From Prochlorococcus sp. AG-347-M18 (GTDB lineage: Bacteria; Cyanobacteriota; Cyanobacteriia; PCC-6307; Cyanobiaceae), in contig QCCT01000002.1 of assembly GCA_003281165.1 (NCBI GenBank), forward strand, positions 1 through 64,000: a stretch of DNA of 64,000 nt, in the 5' to 3' direction. How positions within the stretch are numbered: the first letter of the stretch is position 1; each line of letters opens with the position of its first letter. The position numbers and the translations under genes are program-made. Positions 17,526 through 26,739 of the stretch are shown piece by piece. The notes under the pieces were generated by a model that was given only the letters and a program-made list of their open reading frames with translations, was not told the DNA's origin and ran no database searches.

Positions 17526-18335
17526 TTAACCAAATTTACCAGATATGTATTCCTGAGTAGTTTTTTCTTTTGGAGAGTTAAAAATTTTCTTTGTCGAATT
17601 AAACTCGGCAAGATAACCAACCTTTCCTCCATCACCATCTTCATATTCAATAGCATTAAAAAATGCAGTCATATCACTAACTCTTAGTGCCTGTTGCATA
17701 TTATGGGTAACGATTATTATTGTGTAATTCTTCTTAAGTTCATGCATAGTCTCCTCAATTTTTAATGTAGAGATAGGATCCAAAGCTGAACAAGGTTCAT
17801 CCATTAAAATTATTTCAGGTTCAATTGCAATCGTTCGAGCAATACATAATCTTTGTTGTTGTCCACCGGATAAAGAGTAACCACTATCATTTAATTTATC
17901 CTTACATTCGTCCCATAAAGCAGCCTTTCTTAGTGAACTTTCCACTAATTCATCCATATCTCCCGTAAAGCCATTAATTCTTGCACCAAATGCAATATTT
18001 TCGTAAATAGATTTAGGAAAAGGATTAGGTTGTTGAAAAACCATCCCAATTCTTCTTCTTACTTCAACTGGATCAACTCTTTTGTCGTAAATATTAGTTC
18101 CATCAAAGAGGACAGTTCCTTTCAAGCAACAATTAGGAATTAGATCGTTCATCCTATTTAAAGATCTAAGAACCGTTGATTTTCCGCAACCAGAAGGGCC
18201 AATCAGAGAAGTTATATTTCCTTTTTTAAAATTACAAAAAACATTCCTTACTGCTTCAAAGGTTCCATAGCTAATTGAGACATTCTCAAGAGATAAGATG
18301 ATATTCTTTGGTATTTTTTTATTAGTTTTAATCAT
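17526..18335 (-). CDS. pstB: Phosphate ABC transporter ATP-binding protein
   Basis: A 269-residue ATPase with Walker A GPSGCGKS (46-53), the signature LSGGQ (155-159) and Walker B ILMDEP (176-181). The tail [19 protein letters not shown] is characteristic of PstB. It energises high-affinity phosphate import together with PstA and PstC. Its start abuts the pstA stop, and the four genes are in the order S-C-A-B on the minus strand. No phoB, phoR or phoU is adjacent. Confidence 0.95.
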   Translation of the reverse strand: MIKTNKKIPKNIILSLENVSISYGTFEAVRNVFCNFKKGNITSLIGPSGCGKSTVLRSLNRMNDLIPNCCLKGTVLFDGTNIYDKRVDPVEVRRRIGMVFQQPNPFPKSIYENIAFGARINGFTGDMDELVESSLRKAALWDECKDKLNDSGYSLSGGQQQRLCIARTIAIEPEIILMDEPCSALDPISTLKIEETMHELKKNYTIIIVTHNMQQALRVSDMTAFFNAIEYEDGDGGKVGYLAEFNSTKKIFNSPKEKTTQEYISGKFG

Positions 18336-19229
18336 TTATACTCTCTTAGTTTTCTCTGTAAAAGCGGCTAATATCCTTGAAAGTATATTTACTGATAGTA
18401 TCGATAAAACAAGAATAAAGGAAGCTGCCCAGGCTAGTTTATTCTGCGCATCGTATGGTTCAAGAGCAAAGTTATATATCAATACTGCCAAAGAACCCAT
18501 TTCATAAAACAAATCTCCAAATCCTGTTATGTAGTAGTAAGAGAATAAAGCCGTAAATATCAAAGGTGCTGTTTCTCCCGCAGCTCTCGCAATACCAAGA
18601 ACAACGCCAGTAGCAATAGACCTAAAGGCGGAGGGCAAAGTAACTTTCAATATAGTTGTATACATACTTGCTCCAACTCCAAGAGAAGCATATCTTAATT
18701 CGTTAGGAACTAACTTTAAACCTTCGTCAGTTGTTTTTATTACTGTAGGCAGCATCAAAATTGAAAGCGCCATTCCTCCGGCCAAGCCACTGTACATACT
18801 TCCAAATAAGATCTTTGTTGAAACAATTAATGCATAAATAAATACACCAGCAATAATTGATGGGACTCCCGCTAGAACATTAACTCCGAATCTAATAAAT
18901 CTTGAAAAAGCACCGCCTTTAGAATATTCCGCCAGATATATTCCACCTCCAACACCTACTGGTATTGCAATAATTGAAGCAATGGTAGTGATTATTAATG
19001 TCCCTATTAATGCAGGATTAATACCTCCTGCATCTAAATCATCTCCAGGAGGATTTGGTTCTAAAGTAAATAATTCTGGTGTTATTTGAGATCCACCTTT
19101 GTAAAGGATATAAGTCACAAGAAAAATCAAAGGAAGTATTGCTATCAGTGCACAAATTACGGATAAAGAAGTAAAGAATTTATCTCCTATATTTCTTGAT
19201 AATCTTTTCTGGTAATAGAGTGAATTCAT
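18336..19229 (-). CDS. pstA: Phosphate ABC transporter permease PstA
   Basis: A 297-residue inner-membrane permease with six predicted helices and the binding-protein-dependent permease loop (ELRYASLGVGASMYTTILKVTLP near residues 178-200) that contacts PstB. A periplasmic loop follows the first helix (residues 50-75). It forms the channel with PstC. It lies six bases after the pstC stop and abuts pstB. Confidence 0.94.
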   Translation of the reverse strand: MNSLYYQKRLSRNIGDKFFTSLSVICALIAILPLIFLVTYILYKGGSQITPELFTLEPNPPGDDLDAGGINPALIGTLIITTIASIIAIPVGVGGGIYLAEYSKGGAFSRFIRFGVNVLAGVPSIIAGVFIYALIVSTKILFGSMYSGLAGGMALSILMLPTVIKTTDEGLKLVPNELRYASLGVGASMYTTILKVTLPSAFRSIATGVVLGIARAAGETAPLIFTALFSYYYITGFGDLFYEMGSLAVLIYNFALEPYDAQNKLAWAASFILVLSILSVNILSRILAAFTEKTKRV

Positions 19230-19235
19230 AATTAT

Positions 19236-20183
19236 CTAATATTTGAGACTAAATTTCTTAACTAGCCATTGAGCAAAGATATTGACTACTAAAGATAGGA
19301 TCATCAATACAAAAGCCGCATAAAAAAGTGATGAAACCTGACTTCCATCAGCCTCACCAAACTGGTTTGCGAGCATAGAGGAAATGGTATATCCAGGAGA
19401 TAATAGAGACCAACTAAATGCATTTGAATTACCAATAATCATTGTCACAGCCATTGTTTCTCCCATTGCCCTACCTAAAGCCAATAGAACACCTGCCATA
19501 ATTCCTGATAATGCTGCCGGCAAAATTACTGAAAATATTGTTTTCCATCTACTTGCGCCAATGCCATAAGCCGCATTTCTTAGCTTTTTAGGAACCTGAT
19601 TAAGTGAATCCCTTGCAATAGAAGTAACTATTGGCAAAAGCATTACTACTAAAATCAATATTGCTAACAAAGAATTCCTGCCTGTAGGTTCTGTACTGAA
19701 TAAAGGTATCCAACCAAAGAAATTGTGTAAAAAGACAAAAAAGGCTCTAAAAAAAGGTTCCATTACAAATATTGCCCAAAGTCCCAATACAACTGATGGA
19801 ATTGCTGCTAATAATTCAACAAAAGAACCTATTATTTCTCTAAAAACTTTCGGTACAAAGTCCTCGGTAATAAATATTGCAGTTCCAACGCCCAAAGGGA
19901 TAGTAATTAATAACGAAAGAAATGAGGTTACTAATGTGCCATATATTGCGGTAAAAGCTCCGTATTCATCTTTTACTGGATTCCATTCAGAGGTGACTAA
20001 AAACTTCAAGCCATACCTTGAAAATGATTCAAATGACTGAAAAAAGACAACTAAAATAATTCCTAAAAGTATTATTGCTACGAAACTAGACAAGACTAGG
20101 GCAGTATTCTTGAAGATAATATCTATATTTTTTTCGATACCGAATCTTTTACGATTCTTGAAAAGAGTTAATTTCTCTTCCAT
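19236..20183 (-). CDS. pstC: Phosphate ABC transporter permease PstC
   Basis: A 315-residue integral membrane protein. It has a long cytoplasmic N-terminus, six helices, and the loop KKLRNAAYGIGASRWKTI followed by LPAALSGIMAGVLLALGRAMGETMA, which is diagnostic of PstC. It pairs with PstA. It is separated from pstS by about 105 bases, enough for an internal processing or promoter site, as pstS is usually more abundant. Confidence 0.94.
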   Translation of the reverse strand: MEEKLTLFKNRKRFGIEKNIDIIFKNTALVLSSFVAIILLGIILVVFFQSFESFSRYGLKFLVTSEWNPVKDEYGAFTAIYGTLVTSFLSLLITIPLGVGTAIFITEDFVPKVFREIIGSFVELLAAIPSVVLGLWAIFVMEPFFRAFFVFLHNFFGWIPLFSTEPTGRNSLLAILILVVMLLPIVTSIARDSLNQVPKKLRNAAYGIGASRWKTIFSVILPAALSGIMAGVLLALGRAMGETMAVTMIIGNSNAFSWSLLSPGYTISSMLANQFGEADGSQVSSLFYAAFVLMILSLVVNIFAQWLVKKFSLKY

Positions 20184-20288
20184 TAAAAAAAGAATATCTC
20201 TATAAATCTACTACTAAATGATGTAAAAGACTTTAAGAGGGGTTAAAGGTATATGAAAGTCATGATAATTTGACATGGATTAAAAAAT

Positions 20289-21260
20289 TTATCTTCCTAT
20301 TTTTTTAACTGCGGCTCTTGATTTTTTTAAAATTTCTCCTTTCAAGGGAACGAAACCTAAGGCAGGAGCTTTTGATTGGTATTCATCGCTGAGCAATTCA
20401 TATAACGTATCTTGAATTGCATTGGTATTCCTCCCATTACCTTTTTCATAAGCAAGTATCCAAGTTAAGGTTGCTATTGAATAAGCTCCTTTAGCAGTAG
20501 GGTTTGGATTTTTACCAGCCAAGTTCTTATCGAGATTTATTCCATTTAAAGCTATTGCTCCTGCTTCAGTATTCGGAGTAACGAATTCGCCAGAAAGATT
20601 TTGTAAAGCTGCAGCTCTTACCTTCCCTTTTATATATGATTGGTTGACGTAACCAATTGCTCCGGGAGTATTTTGTATAACACCCGCAACACCAGAATTA
20701 CCTTTTGCTCCAACTCCCGAAGGCCATTTAACAGATTTACCAGTACCTAGATTCCAAGTTTTAGAAAAAGCTTCCATAGAACTAGTAAAAGCTTTAGTCG
20801 TGCCTGAGCCATCAGAACGATGCGTCCAAGTTAACTTACCTGATTTACATCCTAATTCCTTCCAATCTTTTATCATTCCCATTGCTACTTGAACAGCCTG
20901 CTCTTGAGTAAGTTTTAAATCGCAATCGTAGTTATATCCAAACGCAATTGTTCCGCCTACCATCGGTATTTGAACAAGTCCTCTAGTAACTTTCTCTATA
21001 TCAGAATCTTTCATTGGATCGTCAGAGGCTCCAAAATTAACGGTTTCGTCTATAAAGGCTTTTCTTCCAGATCCAGAACCTACTGCTTGATAATTAACTC
21101 TAGGGCCTCCAGATTTAGCTAAGTCAAAAAACCACCTGGTATAAATTTTCGATGGAAATGATGCACCTGCTCCACTCAATCTTTTTGAAGCCATCGCAGA
21201 TGGAGAAAGTATTAATGAAATTGCAGAAGAGAAAATGAGGGTTTTTTTGAAAATGCCCAC
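20289..21260 (-). CDS. pstS: Periplasmic phosphate-binding protein PstS
   Basis: A 323-residue protein with a GTG start and a signal peptide (about residues 1-24, ending SAMAS). Phosphate-binding segments are visible: GAGASFP near the N-terminus, FGASDDPM, and RSDGSGTTKAF. It captures phosphate and delivers it to PstCAB, and is strongly induced by phosphate limitation in marine picocyanobacteria. The region upstream has TTAA-rich repeats but not a clean Pho box with 11-base spacing. Confidence 0.95.
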   Translation of the reverse strand: MGIFKKTLIFSSAISLILSPSAMASKRLSGAGASFPSKIYTRWFFDLAKSGGPRVNYQAVGSGSGRKAFIDETVNFGASDDPMKDSDIEKVTRGLVQIPMVGGTIAFGYNYDCDLKLTQEQAVQVAMGMIKDWKELGCKSGKLTWTHRSDGSGTTKAFTSSMEAFSKTWNLGTGKSVKWPSGVGAKGNSGVAGVIQNTPGAIGYVNQSYIKGKVRAAALQNLSGEFVTPNTEAGAIALNGINLDKNLAGKNPNPTAKGAYSIATLTWILAYEKGNGRNTNAIQDTLYELLSDEYQSKAPALGFVPLKGEILKKSRAAVKKIGR

Positions 21261-21357
21261 TGTGTAATGAGAACTAAGTTGGTTGTATATAAGTTAATTT
21301 ACAGCCTTTAAGATATGAAAAAATTGAAAGATTTATATATCAAATTATTTTAAATAT

Positions 21358-22413
21358 CTATTTTAATAACTCTACTGCTACTACAAGATTACCTAATAAA
21401 CCGTTCAAGATATTTAGCTGTTCTTTACTGCCAAATGCTATTAATACCTGACCTGGTTGAAGTATGAAATTACCTCCAGGGTTGGTAAATAATTTTTCGT
21501 TCTCTTTAATAGCTAAAATTTTTGCACCGCTTTTTTTACCTATTCCAAGTTCAGAAAGTGATCTTTTCTCTGCTGTTTCAAAAAGACTAATATCATTACT
21601 TAATTCAAATTCTTCAATTTCGCATTCACTGCCTGCGAGCAGATCAAGAAAGTCAATAGCAATAGGTCTTAAAGCCATTGATGCCATTGCTCTTCCTGCT
21701 GCGATGTAAGGGCTTACGACTATACTTGCACCAGCTAATCTCAATTTACTTGCAGCTTCTTCAGTGCCTGCTCTTGCTATTACTCTTATAGAACTTCTTA
21801 TTCCTTTAGCGCTTAAAACTACATATAAATTAGCAGCATCATTAGGTAGGGTAACAACCAAACTTTTGCATTTTTCTAATCCTGCCAGTTTTAAAGTCTC
21901 ATCAAGAGTTGCATCAGCACAAAGTACTTCTAAACCATTTTCTTCTGCAATCTTTTTTCTATCTTCATCACTCTCAACAACGATAATTGGAATATTTTGC
22001 GTTTTTATTTGGTTAGATATTTCCTGACCTACCCTCCCATATCCGCACAAGATTACATGATTTTCCATTTTTCTAAGAAGTCTTTTAAAACGTAATTCGT
22101 TTACTCTTTGAAAATAGCCGGATTCGAATAATCTAACAGCTTTTTGAAAGGTAAATTGAATAAAGATCAATCCGCCAACGATTACTAAAACAGTTACGAT
22201 CCTGCCTTCAGGGCTTAAAGGTTGAACTTCTCCAAAACCAATAGTGGTTATTGTGATCAGAACCATCCATAAGCAATCACTCCATTCCCATCCCTCTGTT
22301 ATTCGATAGCCAATTGCACCTAAAAAAAACAGAAAGAATAAAGAATAAATAAGACCAAACCAAGGCCTTAAATAGTCTTTAATAAAATAGAACTCAAATA
22401 ATCTAAGCTTCAT
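21358..22413 (-). CDS. Potassium channel with RCK (TrkA-N/TrkA-C) domain
   Basis: A 351-residue protein with two membrane helices flanking a pore loop whose selectivity filter reads TTIGFGE (56-62), close to the canonical TVGYG. A cytoplasmic RCK domain follows with a Rossmann GYGRVGQE motif (124-131), then a TrkA-C-like end. This is the two-helix Kch/MthK architecture. Nucleotide or ion binding to RCK would gate K+ flux. It is on the same strand as pst but about 100 bases upstream, so probably independent. Confidence 0.88.
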   Translation of the reverse strand: MKLRLFEFYFIKDYLRPWFGLIYSLFFLFFLGAIGYRITEGWEWSDCLWMVLITITTIGFGEVQPLSPEGRIVTVLVIVGGLIFIQFTFQKAVRLFESGYFQRVNELRFKRLLRKMENHVILCGYGRVGQEISNQIKTQNIPIIVVESDEDRKKIAEENGLEVLCADATLDETLKLAGLEKCKSLVVTLPNDAANLYVVLSAKGIRSSIRVIARAGTEEAASKLRLAGASIVVSPYIAAGRAMASMALRPIAIDFLDLLAGSECEIEEFELSNDISLFETAEKRSLSELGIGKKSGAKILAIKENEKLFTNPGGNFILQPGQVLIAFGSKEQLNILNGLLGNLVVAVELLK

Positions 22414-22595
22414 ATCCCTTATTATCGTTAACTATTCAAAAATTTCAAAAAATTTTTCTAATATGTTCCCAAAACTATTTATTTGATTCAGTGAAATATA
22501 TATTAAGCAGGATAATAATATTTATTTTCGTAGCTGTATGCATTAAACAAATGATTACTGTCTCAGGTCTTTTTTAATGTTTTATTAAAATTTAT

Positions 22596-22727
22596 TCAAG
22601 GTTTTACTTGTACTGATTCAATAAGAAAATCAGAAGCTGCTCTTAACCAATCAGCGACTGTAAGACGAAGGTCAGGTTGAGAATATACAAGAGCTACAAT
22701 TATCCCAACTAAGATTATCTTTACCAT
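22596..22727 (-). CDS. Small membrane-associated hypothetical protein
   Basis: A 43-residue ORF with an N-terminal hydrophobic helix (KIILVGIIVALVYS) followed by QPDLRLTVADWLRAASDFL. The pattern of a short helix and then a QPDLR-like segment looks conserved rather than random. ATG start. Function is unknown. Confidence 0.5.
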   Translation of the reverse strand: MVKIILVGIIVALVYSQPDLRLTVADWLRAASDFLIESVQVKP

Positions 22728-22804
22728 GGCAGTTCAAATATTCTTATGAATTAAAGCACAACTATTTAGTAAAAAGAACCTTAAATTTATAAATAACAGA
22801 TTAA

Positions 22805-23203
22805 TTAAAATTTCTCTAATTGATTAAACAAGTATTCCACTCTTCTTAGATTAACGCCTAAATCTGATTGACCTAATCTTGCTGCAGATCTTATTTGAAT
22901 GATTCCTTTTGATCTATCTACATAACTTCTTACATCAAGCTTTAAAATTTCAAGGTCATCAGGAAATCTAAAAATCAAGCTCCTACAAACACCTCTCCAA
23001 TAATTCCTTCCACTTTCGATGACTTCTGTACGAGGTAATCCTTCTGCTAGAGAGACAAGTTGAATGAACTTTTGATCAACATTTATTAGTTTCTTTTCTA
23101 TTAAGACACTATTTAATGGATTAGTTATAGGAGCAAGACCTTGAATGGAGGAAACCATATTTTTTAAAAACGATATAGATGTTCTAACTGATTTCATACA
23201 CAA
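22805..23203 (-). CDS. DUF1499 family protein
   Basis: A 132-residue protein. The C-terminal half (SLIFRFPDDLEI, YVDRSKGIIQIRSAARLGQSDLGVN, RRVEYLFNQL) matches DUF1499, where the end IRSxSRxGxSDxGxNxxRxE is diagnostic. Family members are small, probably envelope or lumen proteins with unknown function. No obvious cleavable signal is present. A start a few codons downstream is also possible. Confidence 0.7.
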   Translation of the reverse strand: MCMKSVRTSISFLKNMVSSIQGLAPITNPLNSVLIEKKLINVDQKFIQLVSLAEGLPRTEVIESGRNYWRGVCRSLIFRFPDDLEILKLDVRSYVDRSKGIIQIRSAARLGQSDLGVNLRRVEYLFNQLEKF

Positions 23204-23280
23204 AGTGAGAGGGAAAAAGTAAAGAATTTTCCCATAAATTTGATCTCTTTATAAAGTTTCCTTATTTTGTAAGCAAAATT

Positions 23281-23418
23281 CTAAAATTTGAGATTTTTAA
23301 TTGTTTTTTTTGATAGAGATGGTTGCCTACCTTCTTTACTAGTTAGTCTCCTAACCCATAAAAAAACTCCTACAAACAAAAATATTTCAACAATAATTCC
23401 AACCGATATTAGACTCAT
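23281..23418 (-). CDS. Micro membrane protein
   Basis: A 45-residue ORF with one helix (residues 3-21) and a basic C-terminal part (RRLTSKEGRQPSLSKK). Its ATG overlaps the stop of the upstream micro-gene (ATGA), so the two are probably co-translated. No family is recognised. Confidence 0.45.
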   Translation of the reverse strand: MSLISVGIIVEIFLFVGVFLWVRRLTSKEGRQPSLSKKTIKNLKF

Positions 23419-23507
23419 TTTTTATCCTCTTTTTTCTTGTTGGTGCCCTCAATGTATGGCACAAGGATATTTAATAACCATTTTTTAAATGAACTTAACG
23501 GTTTCAT
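23415..23507 (-). CDS. Micro-ORF overlapping the next gene
   Basis: A 30-residue ORF (MKPLSSFKKWLLNILVPYIEG...) with an amphipathic first half and a basic KKKEDKK end. It overlaps the downstream micro-gene by four bases, which is the main reason to call it. It lies seven bases after the stop of the gene at 23515-23898, so all three may form an operon. Confidence 0.42.
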   Translation of the reverse strand: MKPLSSFKKWLLNILVPYIEGTNKKKEDKK

Positions 23508-23514
23508 AATCTAT

Positions 23515-23898
23515 TTACTTGCCTTTTCTCCACATACTCCTCCCTTTAATGAGATCCTCTACATTTGGCCAAGCTGCTATTAATTCTTTAAGTGCCTTTC
23601 TATTAGGAGTATAGAAAACACATGACAATGCACTTATTACATAAAGGATGAACCATAACTTACTTTCTGAATAAGCTAAAAACAAAGAGAAAAGAAAACT
23701 TCCAATAAAGAAAAAGAAAAATGACCTATTTAATATTTCTAATGGAGTTCTTTTGAGTCTGTAGAATTTAATCTTTTTAATATCTTCTTCAGTATCTTTC
23801 TGAAATTTACTTTCGTACGAATTAATTATTTCTTCTTCTAGAACTTTTTCATACTCTAAATTATCAATTGGATCGCTTTGACCCTTTTTATTTATCAT
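23515..23898 (-). CDS. Conserved hypothetical membrane protein
   Basis: A 127-residue protein with a charged N-terminal third, two membrane helices (about residues 59-92, FFFFFIGSFLFSLFLAY and WFILYVISALSCVFY) and the soluble tail TPNRKALKELIAAWPNVEDLIKGRSMWRK. The tail looks like a conserved motif, but I cannot name the family. It is the first gene of a possible three-gene unit with the two micro-ORFs downstream. Confidence 0.6.
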   Translation of the reverse strand: MINKKGQSDPIDNLEYEKVLEEEIINSYESKFQKDTEEDIKKIKFYRLKRTPLEILNRSFFFFFIGSFLFSLFLAYSESKLWFILYVISALSCVFYTPNRKALKELIAAWPNVEDLIKGRSMWRKGK

Positions 23899-24181
23899 TG
23901 GTATCTATACAGTACAAATATGGTAACTAATTTAAGGTATTTTAAAAAGTATCAAATTTTATCTGTTAACTGGAGCTATACGAACAGATCATGGTTTTGA
24001 AAATACTTCAAGATTGTCTTATTTATAAAAGATAAATTAGTCAAAATATTCTTTTTAATTTTCCCAAATCTTTCGGTCATTTAAAACAATCACTTCTATA
24101 AACTTCTTAGCATTAATTAAATTGGGAGGCAATATCTAAATCAAGAGTTAAAATAGTTTAGAGATTTTAATAATAATCTAT

Positions 24182-24493
24182 ATGCAAAGGTATTTGATTT
24201 CCTACGAATTTACTGATGGCGAGGATCAAGAAGAAGGGGCAGAAATGCTAATTAATTGGTATGAATCAGGTGGTCCCCAAAACAGACCTGAAAACTATGA
24301 GGTTCATTCTTGGATTTTTATGGTTCAAAATGGGATTGGACATTCTGTAGTGAGTGCAGATTCTCTTGAGACAATTTGGAAGCAATGGCATCCCTGGAGA
24401 AGGTTAATGGATATAAGTATTCAGCCTTGTATGGATCTTGATGAGACAGTCGGATTATTCAAAAAACAAAAAATGAATACACGGATAGTCTAA
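24182..24493 (+). CDS. DUF3303 family protein
   Basis: A 103-residue protein matching DUF3303: QRYLISYEFTDGEDQEEGAEML, then VHSWIFMVQNG, then WKQWHPWRRLMDISIQPCMDLDE. The family is small, soluble and common in marine cyanobacteria, with a dimeric alpha-beta barrel-like shape expected. The function is unknown. ATG start, complete length. Confidence 0.75.
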   Translation: MQRYLISYEFTDGEDQEEGAEMLINWYESGGPQNRPENYEVHSWIFMVQNGIGHSVVSADSLETIWKQWHPWRRLMDISIQPCMDLDETVGLFKKQKMNTRIV

Positions 24494-24588
24494 AAGTATT
24501 TCTAACTTCTAAATATAAATTTCTTTTTAGTAGCACCTAATACTACATACATATTTCACTGCGTTAAAAAGGATAAGATTAATTTTCC

Positions 24589-24783
24589 ATGATGAATGAT
24601 TCTTATCACATTTACTTCAAAGGAGAAATTCTTTTCAAGAATTTAAGTAAAGATGAATTTGAATTTGTTTGGGGAAAACTTTATACATCTTATATAAATG
24701 CCCTAAATAAAGAGCTCACCTACGAATTAGTTAGCGAAAGCAATATTATGGAGCCGGCCTTTAACCTTGAGCCATCTTACTAA
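24589..24783 (+). CDS. Small hypothetical protein
   Basis: A 64-residue protein (SYHIYFKGEILFKNLSKDEFEFVWGKLYTSY...) with alternating strand and helix predictions and no membrane segment. The pattern YFKGEILFKNLSKDEFE looks like a small conserved domain, but I cannot assign it. Confidence 0.5.
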   Translation: MMNDSYHIYFKGEILFKNLSKDEFEFVWGKLYTSYINALNKELTYELVSESNIMEPAFNLEPSY

Positions 24784-24803
24784 ATCAAGGACTAAATCCT
24801 AGA

Positions 24804-25046
24804 TTATGAATAAAACAAGAAAAGCTGTCTCTCTTTTATTTTTAGGTACTCTTTCTCTTCTTTAGTTATATCTAAAGCAATTTTATTTGCCTCAATTTCG
24901 ACATTCGAACTATAAGTTTCAAAGTTTTCCTCTCTTTTAAATAGGGCAACGATGCCAATATCTGTTATAAACCAAATAAAATGATCAGTTTCTCCAATTG
25001 GCTCCTCTTTTAAAGAGTCAATAATCAAATCACAGGTTGAGTCCAC
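24804..25046 (-). CDS. Small hypothetical protein
   Basis: An 80-residue protein with a first half containing DHFIWFITDIGIVALFKREENFETYSS and a helical, Lys/Glu-rich C-terminus. It is probably soluble. It begins 21 bases after the stop of the upstream gene on the same strand, so they may be co-transcribed. Confidence 0.45.
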   Translation of the reverse strand: MDSTCDLIIDSLKEEPIGETDHFIWFITDIGIVALFKREENFETYSSNVEIEANKIALDITKEEKEYLKIKERQLFLFYS

Positions 25047-25067
25047 TTAATTATTCTGAGAGAGATT

Positions 25068-25304
25068 TTAATTGCCCCCGTTGCAATACCTTACAGCCTC
25101 AGAATTGGTACCACCATCTTCAATAATTTCTGCAACACATTTATTGAAAAGTTTTGACTCTTTTTTTACTGAACAGAATCCAAAAGCGATTGCAGCTAAA
25201 GCTATTGCAGATACGAAACTAGAACCAAGTTGTATAAAGCCATAGGCAAACATAATGTTTTTCTTTCCAGAACATTTTTTTGAATCCTTTTTTTCTTCTG
25301 TCAT
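25068..25304 (-). CDS. Small membrane protein
   Basis: A 78-residue protein with a basic N-terminus (EEKKDSKKCSGKKN), a hydrophobic helix (about residues 21-43, GFIQLGSSFVSAIALAAIAFGFC) and a C-terminal part with two more cysteines (NKCVAEII, VRYCNGGN). The arrangement suggests one membrane span with a disulfide on the outer side. Function is unknown. Confidence 0.5.
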   Translation of the reverse strand: MTEEKKDSKKCSGKKNIMFAYGFIQLGSSFVSAIALAAIAFGFCSVKKESKLFNKCVAEIIEDGGTNSEAVRYCNGGN

Positions 25305-25719
25305 TTTAAATTTTTTAACTTAGTCAACCCTATTTGATTAGCTTTGGGTTTGAGAAATATTTGCATAGAGAAAACCGAATTAAACAATTTTTACTCAGCT
25401 ATGACAAAAATTAAAAATTTCAAGTTTTGATTGATTTTTCTTCACTTTAATTTTCAATTTGATACATAATGAAAAAAAACTTTTTAAATTGTTTATCAAC
25501 ATGAGCTTTTGGTACAGAAAATTTATCTTTTTTAAAAAGTAATGATCCCACAGTTATAACAAGAGATTATGTTACTTTTTAAACTACATTTTATTTTTTT
25601 TGATGAAGTATTAATACTTAAAAATTTTTCCAGAAAAGCTTGTTTTGATAATGCTCCCGAAGAGTTATCCACTTTTTAAGCGTTTTTCAACAGGGTTTTC
25701 CACAATATGTTGATTAAAT
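25305..25719. other. Gene-free stretch with DnaA-box-like motifs
   Basis: I see no supportable gene in these 415 bases. The right part holds TTATCAACA (25493-25501), TTATCCACT (25665-25673) and TTTTCCACA (25696-25704). A fourth, CTATCCACA (25768-25776), lies just inside the next ORF. All are in the same orientation and close to the cyanobacterial DnaA box. The surroundings are very AT-rich. This could be a secondary DnaA-binding cluster, or an origin element. Confidence 0.5.
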
Positions 25720-25962
25720 TTGGATTTCTATGTGCAAAATAAAATATTATCTTCTTTTAAGAAAAAACTATCCACAAATTTTTTTTGGGATCACTATGAT
25801 TTCAACTGTCTCTTAAATAATTTAAGAACAAATCTTATGAATCTAAATAAGACAAAAAAAGATTTAAATCCCGAAATCAGAAAAGAGTTGGAAAAATCTA
25901 AGCTCAAAGTTCTTACTAATGAAAATGATTTTTTAGTTAAAAACCTCAAAAAGGCTGGATGA
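25720..25962 (+). CDS. Small hypothetical protein
   Basis: An 80-residue protein with a TTG start, lysine-rich, with a helical C-terminal half (PEIRKELEKSKLKVLTNENDFLVKNLKKAG). A DnaA-box-like sequence lies within its first codons. No family is recognised and the start is uncertain. Confidence 0.42.
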   Translation: MDFYVQNKILSSFKKKLSTNFFWDHYDFNCLLNNLRTNLMNLNKTKKDLNPEIRKELEKSKLKVLTNENDFLVKNLKKAG

Positions 25963-26227
25963 TTTATTAAAGCTAAAAAATTTTTTTATAGGTCGAAAGA
26001 ATGATTTCTTGAATTATCATCCAAAATATTTTTAATTTATCAAATATAAAATTTCTATTAAATATACATTTGAATACTCTAGATACTAAACGTATAAAGC
26101 AAATCCTAGTTATATTATTCAAATCTCAATAAGAGATCTGATCAAAAATATAAACGGAAAATTCCTAGTTTTTTAATTATATAAACAAATATTTTCCCTG
26201 TGTTCAAATCCTTGTTTCTTTCAAAAG

Positions 26228-26479
26228 ATGAATACCCAAGAACTTAAAGTCAGTTATAAAAAGCTTTTAAATAAAGCTGCTCAAGCTAACGGTCGTAAAG
26301 AAACTGTATCTTACTTAAACCGTGCTGCTAAAATCAAGTCAAAACTTTACTCAACTTCTAAAGTAAATTGCTTTAAATGTAATGGAGCAGGTTTTCTAAG
26401 AATTTCATTAGATGAAACTAAAACCTGTTTATCTTGTTACGGTAAGGGATTTTTAATAAAAGAAAATCATAAGGTTTAA
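26228..26479 (+). CDS. Small DnaJ-type zinc-finger protein
   Basis: An 83-residue protein. The second half has two CxxCxGxG motifs (CFKCNGAGF and CLSCYGKGF) sixteen residues apart, the pattern of one DnaJ cysteine-rich zinc module. The first half is basic and helical with no J domain (no HPD). It may bind zinc and unfolded protein or RNA. This is inferred from the motif alone. Confidence 0.65.
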   Translation: MNTQELKVSYKKLLNKAAQANGRKETVSYLNRAAKIKSKLYSTSKVNCFKCNGAGFLRISLDETKTCLSCYGKGFLIKENHKV

Positions 26480-26493
26480 AAATTTTATTCTTC

Positions 26494-26649
26494 ATGAAAG
26501 ATCTCATTCAAGCCCACAAAAAATTAATTAAAACAGTAAAGGAGCAAATGGGATTTTCTGATTATGGGATGTATTGGTTGGCTTTCCTGGAAGGGGGTCT
26601 TACTATATGGCTGCTGGATAGAATATTTTTCCACTGGTTAAAGTTTTAA
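26494..26649 (+). CDS. Micro membrane protein
   Basis: A 51-residue ORF starting at ATG 26494, fourteen bases after the zinc-finger gene. It has an amphipathic N-terminal half (DLIQAHKKLIKTVKEQMG) and a hydrophobic second half (MYWLAFLEGGLTIWLLDRIFFHWL). It probably associates with a membrane and may be co-transcribed with the zinc-finger gene. Confidence 0.45.
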   Translation: MKDLIQAHKKLIKTVKEQMGFSDYGMYWLAFLEGGLTIWLLDRIFFHWLKF

Positions 26650-26739
26650 TTTTTATTTAGGTCAAAAAAATTTTACAGGTATTAAATAAATTAATTTATC
26701 GAAACCATTTGAAAAGTTGTAGGATGGGAAAAAACTAAT

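Noticed and set aside
21261-21340. Possible Pho box upstream of pstS
   Set aside because: TTAA half-sites are present, but their spacing is 14 rather than 11 bases, so a PhoB site is not supported.
26200-26222. GTTCAAATC resembling a tRNA T-loop
   Set aside because: No flanking stem pairs and no acceptor or anticodon arm nearby.
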